From the NCBI GenBank assembly GCA_012295275.1, contig CM022667.1, forward strand, positions 1,141,443 through 1,167,442: 26,000 nucleotides of DNA, given 5' to 3'. Within the stretch, counting starts at the first letter, position 1, and each line of letters begins with the position of its first letter. Positions 1 to 11,700 of this stretch are shown piece after piece. The DNA is from Chrysomallon squamiferum (lineage: Eukaryota; Mollusca; Gastropoda; Neomphalida; Peltospiridae). The position numbers and the translations under genes are program-made. The notes beneath the pieces were generated by a model. That model was given only the letters and a program-made list of their open reading frames with translations, ran no database searches and was not told the origin of the DNA.

Positions 1-346
1 CATGTTTCTTATCATCTTTTTTTTTTCTTTTTTCCTTTGCAAAGATAGTGTTATTAACATTTCATGCCATTTCTTTCTTCTTTTCTAAGCAGTGTTTTTT
101 GGTTTCTTTTGAGGACAGATCCCACCAACAACTTTAATAAAACACACACGGGTTAACAATACTACATAGAATCATCAGATTTTATAGTTAATATTTTAAT
201 GGAAGTAACTGAAATGGTAATCTTTTCAGAATTTCTTCCTCAAGGAAGGTTAAAACGTCTTTTTGCAAATATAAATAAAATCTATATGGATACTATTGTA
301 ATGCAGAAGAAATTTTTTTTTTTTTTTTTTTTAAAGTACCTTTTTA

Positions 347-1000
347 TATTCTGTTATGTAAATGATTTTATATGCTTTTAAGAATGTAGTTATTCAGAAA
401 GTAAAATTTCAATATTTTGCTAATTCCATAAAATAATCTAAGTAAAAATTTTAAAAAGAAGTATTGTTTTTCGTTCCGGAAAGTAAATAATTGTCTGTAT
501 ATGTGTGTTTAAGTATGTAGTTTTGCAATTTGTGTTTAAAAAATTTGAGCATATTGTCGTCATTCAGCAAAAATGTTAAAAAGTTGTTTTGTGTTCTGTT
601 ATACATGGTTTTTACACACACACACACACACGCACACACACATATGTTTCTAAGTATGTAATTACTCAGAAAGTAAAATTTCATTATTCTACATATGTCC
701 ATAAAATACTGTGAGAATACGGTCATACAGCAAAAATATTTCAAAAAAAAAAAAATATTGTTTTGTGTTGTGTTAAAGTAAATGATTGATGGTGTATATT
801 TTTTTTATCTACGTAGTTATTCAGAAACTAAAATTTCATCATTTTGCTGTTGTCCATAAAAACTGTTTGAATACTGTCATACAGCAAAAACGATTTTAAA
901 CAAAAGGTATTGTTAGATGTTTTGTTAAGTAAAGGATTTTCGTGCATGGTGTATTTATTACTATGTAGTTATTCAGAATGAAAATGTGTACCTGTTTTCT
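347..1000 (+). repeat. Diverged tandem repeat, period about 130-155 bp
   Basis: The motif GTAGTTATTCAGAAAGTAAA recurs in variants at 386, 517 (weak), 658, 813 and 965, followed in most units by TCCATAAAA, a CAGCAAAAA-like stretch and a TATTGTTTTGTGTT-like stretch. The units are clearly related but old. An AC microsatellite interrupts the array near 614-642. No coding potential is evident. Confidence 0.75.
614..642 (+). repeat. (AC)n microsatellite
   Basis: AC dinucleotides with one G interruption, inside the diverged tandem array. Confidence 0.9.
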
Positions 1001-1787
1001 GTACTAGGCTTAGATGGGGGTTTTCATTAGCACGGTTGGTTGTAGAAATGCAAAATTATGAACCTTAGGTGTGAAAGGTACTGAAATTAATTAGAGATTT
1101 TTAATTCATACACTTTTTTCATTCTTCGTTTTATAATAATAATAATTATTAATATTATTAGTGCCATTAATATTATATTATTAGTATTAATATTAGTGGT
1201 AATGTTATTTTAACAGACACGACTCTCAAGCAGTTTTTCTTTTCTCCATTAGGCCAGAATTTGAGAGAGTAAATGTGACAATGTTTCAGTGACTTTTCTT
1301 TCTTATTTGATACCATGACAATTATTCCAGATGTATTCACCCACTTTCACGAACACGAACACGCACATTAATATTCAAAACGCTGACGAGTTCATTACTA
1401 TTAACAACCCAAACCCCAGCGGAGATATTTTTAATTTACTGTTTTGTAGCGACGTGTTCAGATTTCCTCTCTGAAAGAAACAAAATCACATTAAAATTTC
1501 ATTACTTAGCAAACGTCGAATAAAACTCTCACAATAGTGACAATTAGCAAAGATGATTAAAATGGCACTGTCTTTTTTGTTGTTGTTGTTGTTGTTGTTA
1601 ACTCTTTGTCGGACAAGTGACTGTTCATGTCCCTGTTGCAAGTGCTAAGATCTTCAGAAAGTAATCATGACTGCTACTGGTGCTCAGAATAGATGTCATC
1701 ATCACTGTAGTATTGTTTGTATAATGGTTGAAAATGTTATCAGCAACTTTGGTTTGGAATGTACAGTTCGAATCTTTGTCCCAGCGT
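1001..1787. other. No gene seen; unique AT-rich sequence
   Basis: This stretch holds an ATT-rich patch (1131-1210) and a (GTT)n run (about 1574-1600). 1320-1560 is less repetitive than most of the left part, but I find no open frame or splice-site pattern I can assign. Confidence 0.5.
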
Positions 1788-1911
<124 letters not shown>

Positions 1912-2060
1912 CTCTTCTTGCTCTACATTATTTCATATATCAACTCTTATGATACTGATAAATCTCTCTCTCTTTCATTCTCTCTTACACACGCATAAAT
2001 GTGTTTGTATATATGTGTTTATTTATGTGTGTATGTATATGTGTGTATGTATGTGTGTGT

Positions 2061-4210
2061 TCTTCTTGTGCAAAAAAAAACAACATTTAAAATATAAGTA
2101 TAAAAAATACAGTAATTCTAATTTGTTTTCACTTTTGGATTAAACTTTAATAAAGTAATCAAAAATTAACCTTTAAAAAAAAAAAAAAAATTTTGAATAA
2201 TTTTATTTTATTGTCAGCAGGTGCTTTTTCAACCGATTTTTATGAACATTTTCAAAATGAAATTTACTGAAAATTTTTGATGAATAAAACATGTAGATAT
2301 TCACTTTATTATGTTTTAATAAAACAGCTTTGATTATTAGTTGGGTATTTTTTTTTTTTTTTTTTTTTTGCTAGGTATTAAAGCAATATATATTAATGAC
2401 ACCTTAACGATATTAAAGGTGTTGAATATCGATTACCTGTTTCAGCCGACAAAAAAATGTATTCAAGTTTCACCTTCTGAACAGGTAAAGTATAGTTGAC
2501 ATGCCATGTTGACAAGCTAGCGTATTATTATTTTAGAGAAAAAAAAAAAAAAAAAAAAAGATATTACAGACAAAATGGTCAAGACATTCACGGCCGGAAT
2601 GAATAACTGAATAAAATGAATAATTAATTTAATTTAAATAAAAGAAGTATGTTAATAAATAAAAAAAATTTAATTAGTTTTAAAATAATGATGAAGATGA
2701 TGATGATGTTGAGGATTAGGAACGAAAATAATATTTTTACCCTTTTATATTTTGTTATTATTCTGTATATTCAGTAAGTGGTGAAATGAATAATAATAAT
2801 AAAAGTTTTTTAAATTATGCTTGTTGCCATTAATTCATTAATTTGGTTACCCAGACTGAATATAATTAAAACTTTTTTTAATTATTATTATCAACTTTGA
2901 AATGAACCACATCCTGAAATGTAAAGAAGTGAAATACCATTTCAGTACCAAAAAAATAACACTGACCATAACAATGATGATAAAGGTGATGATGATAATG
3001 ATGATAACAAAACAACAAAACAAAATACAAATTTTATCAAAACATTTTTTTTTTATTCCCTCTAAAATTTTCTAACATTTCTAAATCTACAGCACCAAGC
3101 AAATGTTACAACAGCAAAACTATTTCAAGACAGTTTGACAAAAACAGCAGTTAGCTAAATCTAGTTAAACACAGACAACCTCATCAGACTTCAGTTCAAA
3201 AAGGTTTTATCAGCACATGAAAACATATTTGTTGTTTATTTAATGTTTTATTATTATTATTATTTAATTAATTAATTAATTTATTACTACAATTTTTTTA
3301 ATTATTATTATTATTATTATTATTATTATTTTTTTTTTTTTCTCAGTATATTTGTCATTCATCTACATCTAAAAATTACAATAATAGTAATAACAATGAG
3401 ACAAAAATCACTTCATGTATTTCAAAAGCTAATTGTTAATATCTGTTATTAATTTATTTTTATTGTGTATTATTTTATACAGTATATAACTGTAACTAAA
3501 AGACTATATATTTTTAAAATACACTATTTTATTATAAGTACCTGAAAGTCACTTTTGCTGATCTTAGAACTAATAATTCTATTTAAAACAACAAACAAAC
3601 AAACAGACAAACGACAACAATGACCCAACCAAAACAGGAAAACAAAACTATTATGATTAAATTACAAGATAAATGTTCCTTATTAACTTTTCCATCTGAT
3701 TTTCTTTTCTTCTTCTATATCCTGCTCATTAACCCATTTTTGTTTTCAAATAACAAATATTACTTTTTAACAGTCATTTCATGAGTATAAATTATTTTTT
3801 TTTAAAGTTCAAAAGGCTGTAAATTATAAATTAATTTAAAAGAGTTTTGATGTTCAGAAATAACCTCTGATATATAATATATATATATATTTTTTTTTTT
3901 TCAAATTATAAACATTATTCATCTTATAAGATGGTAAAGTCCTTAATCAGATAATGCTTGGTAAAAAAAAAAGTCTGAAGGAAATTATAAAATTATTTTT
4001 AAAAGTGAACTAAGGAAAACAGGTCAGATTTGGTATCAAACATTACAACCAATAAAATAGTAATAATTATCAAAGAATGGCACAGTCATTGTAATAACAG
4101 TAAGCAGTAAAATGAAATAAAAAATATATTTGTAATTCAAAATACACAGAAACATGTTTTCGTTAATATAATCGTTACAAAACCAGGCTGCAAGTTAAAT
4201 TATTTCAATA
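2061..4210. other. No gene seen; AT-rich sequence with simple repeats
   Basis: It contains poly-A or poly-T runs (2176-2191, 2348-2369, 2539-2559), GAT-rich patches (2686-2712, 2973-3005), AAT/ATT tracts (3249-3340) and a TA run near 3877. No coding or RNA signal is recognisable. Confidence 0.5.
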
Positions 4211-4211
4211 C

Positions 4212-4244
<33 letters not shown>

Positions 4245-4245
4245 G
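4211..4245 (+). repeat. (CAGA)n microsatellite
   Basis: About eight CAGA/GACA units in a row. Confidence 0.95.
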
Positions 4246-4559
4246 GAATAAAATGAAAAAACAAAATGAAAAAAAAAAAACGAAGAAAATATTTCTTATT
4301 CTCAAGTCAATTTTTTTTTTTTTTTAATTATTATTTTAATTATTTATACTGGTCTTAGCTTAGAAAAAACATGATGAAAAGCAATTATAACGTCTGCTTT
4401 CTTATTTACACATTAAACACATATCAAAGAAACTTCATAAAAGCAAATTAACTGGAGGGGAAAAAAAAAAAAAACATAAAAAAACAGTATTACAAAAAAA
4501 AAAGCATAAAAAGTATCAGTTTTATACATGTCATTAGATCAGACGTGACATATTACACC

Positions 4560-4776
4560 TACTGACACAAAACACATTTATTACATGTACGTATAACATA
4601 ATGCATAATACATGACGGCTTTGTCACGCGGCATTGACAGGAATACATTATTGCACAAATGAAAAGCACTTGTGGGATACTGCAGACCACACCCTCTCAA
4701 GAAACAAAAGCCCTTCCCTTGTAAGTCACACCTGGTTAACAGATAAATACCCAACCCTTTAGTTTGTGGTTTTTTC
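4560..4776 (-). other. GC-richer unique block ending in AATAAA plus GU-rich tract
   Basis: About 200 bases here are clearly less AT-rich and less repetitive than the surroundings. On the minus strand the block ends with AATAAA (4577-4582) followed at once by TGTGTTTTGTGT, a good-looking 3'-end signal. A 66-codon open frame crosses it but has no recognisable family and no transmembrane or motif features. It may be the end of a very long 3' UTR, the 3' end of another transcript, or an old repeat copy. I cannot tell which. Confidence 0.3.
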
Positions 4777-4777
4777 G

Positions 4778-4779
4778 AC

Positions 4780-4828
<49 letters not shown>

Positions 4829-4945
4829 GTAACTAATACTGATGGTGATGATGGTGATGATGATGATGATGAGAATTTACAAGCAATAATGATGAAATAA
4901 GCAATAGCAAAAAATTATTTATAAATATCCAAAGCAAAAAAATAT

Positions 4946-5010
<65 letters not shown>

Positions 5011-5127
5011 GTAACTAATACTGATGGTGATGATGGTGATGATGATGATGATGAGAATTTACAAGCAATAATGATGAAATAAGCAATAGCAAAAAATTAT
5101 TTATAAATATCCAAAGCAAAAAAATAT

Positions 5128-5160
<33 letters not shown>

Positions 5161-5178
5161 TCATAATAATAATAATAA
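4778..5178 (+). repeat. Exact ~182-bp tandem duplication with AAT microsatellite ends
   Basis: The block beginning AGTAACTAATACTGATGG at 4828 recurs at 5010, offset 182 bp, and reads identically through GATGATGATG, ACAAGCAATAATGATG and ATATTGATAGTAATAAT. Both copies are bounded by (AAT)n runs, which probably served as the recombination sites. The lack of differences indicates a recent event. Confidence 0.9.
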
Positions 5179-5793
5179 GGCAGTATAGCTACACATACAG
5201 TAGATTAACATAATAAGTGCTATTCTAAATACATCTATATTATACTTACTAAATTGAGAAAAGACAAAATGTTATTAATGTTTCACTCAAACATTTTCAA
5301 AAAGGATATTAAACATTATAAATAAATTACACAAACATAAATTGCACCCTTTAGAATGCAAAAACAAGCCTATACTGTGTGTGTGTGATTATGTGTAAAT
5401 GTGTGTATATATGTTTGTATGTATGTGTACATTGATATAAATACCATACAAAACTAGAAATGCAAACAAATATTTCAAAAATAGCAAGAATTCTCTTTTT
5501 TTTTTCTTTTTCACTTAACAAAAATGCTATTAGATATATGATGGTGATAATGATAATGATTTTCATTATATTTTTAGTGAATGATGAAATGAAATTTGTC
5601 TGAAATGAAACAGCAGCCATTGAACAACCATCAGTTTAATTATTTTTTAAAACAGTTCTTATTATTATAATTATACTATAGTTACACTGATATTATTTAT
5701 TTATTTATTTATTTATATTTAATAACAAGTTGGAACATTCTTTTTTTCAAATTTCTAAATCTATAGAAACCAAGATCTTAAAGACACAGCAGA

Positions 5794-5802
5794 AACATAT
5801 AC

Positions 5803-5838
<36 letters not shown>

Positions 5839-5846
5839 TAAATGTT
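5794..5846 (+). repeat. Imperfect palindrome around a (TA)n tract
   Basis: AACATATACCTATA on the left pairs with TATAGGTAAATGTT on the right (13 of 14 bases), with a TA tract between. The sequence could form a cruciform or hairpin. No target-site duplication is apparent. Confidence 0.7.
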
Positions 5847-7358
5847 TACTGTTGTTTCTGTTTTATTATTTACCTATAGTACAGTTGATTGCTTTTTAAA
5901 ATTCTCTAATACAAGCTAAAACAGAGAATAAATATTAAGGCAATGCCAAGTAAAAGAAGAAAAAATCCAGAATGATGTGTAAAGTTAATATACTGCCAAT
6001 GTTTTGCTTACAGACAACCTAAGATCTTCGTGCACTTTCAATTACTGACTTCAAAGTTGGTACATCTACTCATTAGCTTGTGAGGAGTATAATTTTTATA
6101 AGTGAACTCTTTAATGTTTCTTCAAATATATTAAAAGTGTCAACCAAAAGATCAAAAGTAAAAGAATTTAAGTAATATTATATGCGAATTGGGATGCCTT
6201 TTTGATACCATTCAGGTTAAATGTTTAATATACTTTACTAGGAGATTGTCCCAAAAGAATATCAAGAAAAATATCAAAAAGAGAAGAAAAGAAGAAGAAA
6301 ATTTGTATTTACAAATAAATTCCCTGTTGTACAAATATAGCTGCCTGAAAAAATATTTATTCTAATTATTTACAACCTCTTTTGTAAATTAATTGTTATT
6401 TTCCTGTTTTATTTTATTCAAAAATAAAGTAAACAGGCATTAAATGTTTTGTATTTTTTAAATGTTATTAATTTTATATATTTTAAAATTAATTAATTAA
6501 CTTGGTGATTTTATTATCAAAATTTTAAAAAATTAGAAAGATTATTTTTTTGCAATTTTAAAATACAAAATGAAAGTTATTAAATAATGTGCATTAAATC
6601 GTAAATGTTAACAATATTTATTAATTTCATAATTTCTTTTTGATAATTTTATCTCACTCATATTATCAAACTGACAAAAATAACCACATTGTTTTATTTT
6701 ATTTTATTTTTTTATTTATTTTTTTTTTTGGCCAGAAAAATGAAAATAAAGAAGCATCAGGGTAAAAACGCAAAACAAATTAAATTATTTTTCCATCATA
6801 GAATTTTTATAACATTAATGCCTTTTTATTTATTTAATTATTTAGAACGAACCAAACTAAAATTATATAAAATATAATAGCATGAAAATTTTAAAAACAT
6901 TTTTTGTAACACAAGGAAAATTTTAAATTATTAATTAATAAATAAAAGTAATGAAATATGGAGAGATGAATGAATTATGTGTGTGGAAAAAAAAAATACA
7001 CATATAAAACAAAACAAAAAAAAAAAAAAACTTAATTTAACTAATATGAGTTATCAGGATTTTAACAAATTTTCTTAAATTTAAATATTATGAAATCTAG
7101 GTGATAAAATATTCCTTCCTCAAAATTTAATACTTTCCAACATAATAACAATTATCAAAAAAAAAAAAAAAAAAAAAAAAACATTTAATAAAAATAAAGT
7201 TTTATAAATAATTTAAGTAACAATAACCTGAGTATAAGCTTACATTTTACAAAAGGCTGAAGCATAAAAATATTATTTAACCCATTAAATAAATTTCAAT
7301 ATGTAACCAGTATAATATGAATAATTATTTTATATAAAGTCATATATGTTTATTACTG

Positions 7359-7390
<32 letters not shown>

Positions 7391-8062
7391 TACACACATT
7401 TACATATACATACAACAATCCAAATGTTTTAAAACCATTATTAGCATTTCAGTTAATTGGGTTGAAATTATTACAAGACCTATAGCTTAATTAATATTTT
7501 ATTTTAAAAATTCAAAAAAAAAAAACAATAATAATAATAATAATAATAATACTAATATTAATTAAATTAAATTAAAAATTTTTAAAAAAATTAAAATAAA
7601 AAAACCCAAATGTATGACATTCTAAAATTCTATCAGTAATCTGTTCTAATTCATTTTTTTTTTATTTATTCATTATTATTATTATTATTATTATTATTAA
7701 ATTAAAATTAGTTATTTAGAATTTTAGAACTAAAACAAATTCTACAAATATAAAATGAATGAGTAATAAATTTGTTTAACAAATTTTAAAAAAGAATAAA
7801 TTTCATAACTGACTGATTAAAACAAAACCCAAAACATATTCAACAATCTCTCATTAATTTTTTTTTAATTTTTTTTAAATTTTTTACTTTTCACAAAAAA
7901 CAAAATAAGAGCAATAATTAATAATTTCAATAATTTTGGACATGATACCTACCAGTAACAATGATTATTTACTCTTAGTATCATACTTCTTATTTTTCGT
8001 ATTAAGGTTTATTATAACAGATTAGTGTACAAGGAATTGTGGCCATTTCTGATTTTCTATTT

Positions 8063-8104
8063 ACAAACACCAGGTGGGAATTAAGTATTTTAATTAATTT
8101 TATT
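8063..8104 (-). terminator. Candidate poly(A) signal with GU-rich element for the distal terminal exon
   Basis: The first minus-strand AATAAA after the distal stop is at 8099-8104, about 335 bases downstream. A GGTGTTTGT stretch follows at 8063-8071, about 30 bases further, as expected for a cleavage site. Chance occurrence remains possible. Confidence 0.4.
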
Positions 8105-8234
8105 TATCTACTCTGTCTTATTTAAGAATTTCTTACATATTTAAAAAAAACATCACACAAAGTGACTTAAATTTCATAAATAAATTTTTCATATTAAAAA
8201 AAAAAAAAAAAAAAAAAACAGTTCTGTATATAGC

Positions 8235-8415
8235 AACGATCTTTCTAAATTCAGCAAAGACACTTATCAGCTCTGAACTTAATAACAATCTTAAATAGCA
8301 TTTCTAGATTCAGGAAAGATATTTGACCTATTCTGAATTCAACAGAAGTATTCCACTGTCCAGTAAAGAATATTCTTGATTCAGGAAATATATTTTACCA
8401 GTCCTGTTTTTTGAA
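8235..8415 (+). repeat. Degenerate repeat in the likely distal 3' UTR
   Basis: Related segments TTCTAAATTCAGCAAAGACA (8243), TTCTAGATTCAGGAAAGATA (8302) and TTCTTGATTCAGGAAATATA (8373) are spaced about 60-70 bp apart. They lie just downstream of the distal Piezo stop on the transcribed strand. Confidence 0.6.
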
Positions 8416-8436
8416 ATTCGTTGAAAACATTTCAGC

Positions 8437-8692
8437 TCATCTCAGTTTTCTTTTTGTCCATTTAAGCAGGGTTTCCGGAGACCGATACAAAAAGATGAGT
8501 TTTGAAAACAGCTCCTCTTCCAGTCGAAAATGGTTGTTTTCCCTGACCATGTAAATGTCCAGACAGAGTTGCAGGACTTTGTCGACCACGGGAAGTTCCT
8601 CGAACATAATCCGATACGACGAGCCAATGAAAAATGTGACCCGAAAAAACCTTCCTAACACCAAAACCAACGACACATACAAACCAATAATA
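8437..8692 (-). CDS. Piezo: Piezo channel, distal terminal exon (inner pore helix and C-terminal domain, canonical MFEEL)
   Basis: The acceptor TCTTGCAG opens a 256-base exon: one base plus 84 codons and TGA. It encodes IIGLYVSLVLVLGRFFRV (inner pore helix), TFFIGSSYR, IMFEELPVVDKVLQLC, LDIYMVRENNHF, RLEEELFSKLIF and LYRSPETLLKWTKRKLR. IMFEELP, LEEEL and KLIFLYRSPET are the standard C-terminal signatures of animal Piezo channels, so this is the more conventional of the two C-termini. The two glutamates after MF are codons 8599-8601 and 8596-8598. It has one extra residue in the link between inner helix and MF compared with the proximal exon. No other Piezo exon is seen between 8693 and 14341, so it belongs to the same gene and not to a second copy. 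Confidence 0.95.
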
Positions 8693-8714
8693 CTGCAAGA
8701 GAGAAAGCATCAAA

Positions 8715-8920
8715 AGAAAATATTGTGATGTATTTAATAATAGTAGTAATATTAAGAATAAGAATAATGATAATAATAACAATAATAATAATAATAATTA
8801 TAATAATAATTATAATAATGATAATGATAATAAAAATAATATTTAAAAATAATGATAACTATAATAATTATTATTATAAAAAAAATATGATAATAATAAT
8901 AATAATAATATATGGACATA
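8715..8920 (+). repeat. AAT/ATA-rich microsatellite region
   Basis: Imperfect (AAT)n with GAT and TTA variants, just upstream (in transcript sense) of the distal terminal exon acceptor. Confidence 0.85.
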
Positions 8921-11350
8921 ATTGTATAGTAAATGTTTAGAATGTTTAATATTTTCTAGAATCAAGTTCTATTAAATTTTAATTTATTGTTTTAAACAAA
9001 AAAAAACAAAAAAAAATCAAGAAAAAAAAAAAATTCTTTTGAATATTTGCAAAAAATAAATGATTAAAAATTGCTTATTTGAAAGTGTGTTTAAAATGAA
9101 CCATGACAAATTGGTGTCAATTTAAAAAAAAATAATAATAATAATAAAAAACAAAACCAGATTGGCCAAAATGGGACACCACATACTGTAGTCAATAGCC
9201 AGTTAACCAATAGCACCATTGCTAGCTGTAAAAATGTGAAAATGGCTAAATATTTATTAATTTATTTATTTATTTATTGAATTACCAAAACATCTTTTTC
9301 TGAACAGTATAGTAAAAACAATTAAATCTACATCACAATCCACATACTGAGCTTTTGTGTATTGTACAATTCTAGTTATCCGCTCAAGAATTATATAACG
9401 TAATCCGAGATTAAATATGTCATTTATTTATAACAATTAATCCTTTCTTTATCAAGCAGAATGTGTAATTAACCTCACTAGTCTCTGTGATATGGGTTTG
9501 AAAGAATGAAGTAAATAATTTACTAATAATGTATTCTCTTATGACATTTAACTTGTAAGCTTGCACTGTATGATGTGAATATTCCAAAGTGAAAATTCTG
9601 TAAAATATTCATTATAATTTGATAGAGATTATTTTACAGAGAGTTGTTAATTAAGTTATGGATGTAGTAATGATTATGCCTTCTGTAGTATAAAATATAT
9701 TTGTTTTATTTTATAAATAGATAAATAAATATCTGTATCTATCTATATAATCCATATTCTTAAGCTATATATCCATATTCTTATATATCTATATTCATCT
9801 CTGTATATATATATATATATATTTGTTTTAGCAATTAGAAGTGGTACTGGAAATCAATTTTTCTTGCTGCTTTTTAAAGAAACAAATAAAATGTTTTGAC
9901 TTTTTTGACATTTTTCATATCAGAGTTTATCAGGTATCTTATACTAAGTTTCTGTGCACTCAAAGAAACACATAAAATATCAGGAAAAAAAAAAAATCCT
10001 TTAAGAAAGGAGGATCGATTATATGCTAAATGCACCAAACTATTATTATTATTATTTTTAATTTTTTTTTTAATTTTTTTTTTAAAGACAGAAGAAGAAA
10101 ATGTTATATTTTGATCCGTATAATGTGATACCATTAAGGCAAATCAGTTCTGTTTTTGCCAATGAAAATGTTTTTTTTGTTACTTTTCCATTTTAGCAAA
10201 ATAAATTAATGATGTAATAGCAAAAAAATTAAAATAATAATAAACAAATTTGTTTTTTTTAAATAAAAAGTTATAAAAAAAATGTTCTTTCTATTAAAAT
10301 ATGGCTATATATATCTATATATATATGTATCTATTGATACAAGTTTATTTAGTTTTTTGTTCTAAATGTGCAAAATAAAATGATAAAAAAAACAATACCA
10401 GGTAATTCTAGACCTACCAATTTATGTGCCATATCCTTTGCCCATCAAATTATAATACATACATACAAAAATCAAATTACATTTTACAAACACAGTTATA
10501 CATAATGTAAAAACACCACTAAATAAATGATAAAAATTGTTTTTCTAAGCTATATACACAACTGAAACAAAATAACAACACACAAAAGTTGAAAACAAAG
10601 CCATAAATACATTTTTTAAATGTATTAGAAAAAATAAAAACCATATCAGTACCCCAAGTTAACATCCAAAAATGTCAAAGCCCAGCACCATAATTCACAA
10701 TAATTTACAATCAGTGTTGCAGAATCCTAGATATGTAACATAACCCATTATTTTATTCTTTTTTCTGTTTTTATTATTGAAATTGTAAATTCTGTTTGAC
10801 AACTGTCTATTAAACAATGATTTATGCAGCCAATGCTGCTCTATCTTCTAAATATTAATAAAATGAGAGAAAAAAAAAAATAATAATAATAATAATAAAA
10901 AAATAATAATAACAATAATAAATAAATAACGTAAATATCATTAAAAAAAACAAAATTAAAAATTTAAGAAGAAAGCTCTATTCTAAAGAGGTGTTGGAAA
11001 AAACATCATGAGATCAGAGAAATGAAAATCAGACAATAGTGTTGTTATTATTTTACCCTGTCAGGAGAAAAGTGTGTGTGATTACATGCCTTTCACAACA
11101 CCAGGCAAGATCACACAGTAAAATTCACAACAAACTCATATATACAATACCCTTTATAAACAATAAAAACCATATATAAGAGTAATAATTAAATATCTAA
11201 TTTATATTATGATGATTATTATTATTATATAGATAAAGTTATCATATCCATCAAAACCTAGTTACTAAGTGAATTACCATTATTTCAACTTGCATTGGTC
11301 TAAAGAATATAATTCACAAAATTAGAAATTTTTAAATATATATATATTTC
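8921..11350. other. Intron or proximal 3' UTR; no gene seen
   Basis: AT-rich sequence between the two Piezo terminal exons. It contains TTTA (9250-9280), TA (9803-9823) and AAT (10880-10925) tracts and scattered A or T runs. No further exon copy or other gene is recognised. Confidence 0.5.
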
Positions 11351-11352
11351 AA

Positions 11353-11700
11353 TGTATTTATCAAATGCAGCAGTTGTTAAGAATATCTAGCAAATCCAGA
11401 TACTGTTAAAAATATCTACCAAATCCAGATATTGTTAAATGTATCTATCAAAAGCAGGTATTGTTAAAAATATCTACCAAATCCAGATATTGTTAAATGT
11501 ATCTATCAAAAGCAGGTATTGTTAAAAATATCTACCAAATCCAGATATTGTTAAATGTATCTATCAAAAGCAGGTATTGTTAAAAATATCTACCAAATCC
11601 AGATATTGTTAAATGTATCTATCAAAAGCAGGTATTGTTAAAAATATCTACCAACTCCAGATATTGTTAAACGTATATGTCAAATCCATGTACTTTTAAA
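11353..11700 (+). repeat. 58-bp minisatellite built of two 29-bp half-units
   Basis: TATCTACC recurs at 11413, 11471, 11529, 11587 and 11645, an exact 58-bp period. Each unit is two related 29-mers, one containing CCAAATCCAGATATTGTTAAA and the other CTATCAAAAGCAGGTATTG. The array is about 12 half-units; the central units are identical and the ends diverged. It lies between the proximal and distal Piezo terminal exons. Confidence 0.95.

Larger units (their letters stand above)
5179..8230. other. No gene seen; AT-rich sequence, possibly 3' flank of Piezo
   Basis: The region is AT-rich with poly-A runs (7018-7030, 7157-7180, 8194-8218), AAT tracts (7529-7550, 7675-7699), TA tracts (7360-7382) and a TTTA run (5694-5716). 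No protein family, tRNA or rRNA is recognisable. Part of 8105-8230 is probably 3' UTR of the distal Piezo terminal exon. Confidence 0.5.

Noticed and set aside
4581-4781. 66-codon minus-strand frame as a small protein gene
   Set aside because: It has no recognisable family, ends in a poly(A)-like signal, and is of a length expected by chance in a GC-richer patch.
8437-8692. Second tandem Piezo gene or processed pseudogene
   Set aside because: No other Piezo exon lies between 8693 and 14341. The copy starts exactly at a splice boundary with an acceptor, and the frame is intact. A terminal-exon duplication within one gene fits better.
11353-11700. CRISPR-like array
   Set aside because: Units are contiguous with no unique spacers, and the context is an animal gene.
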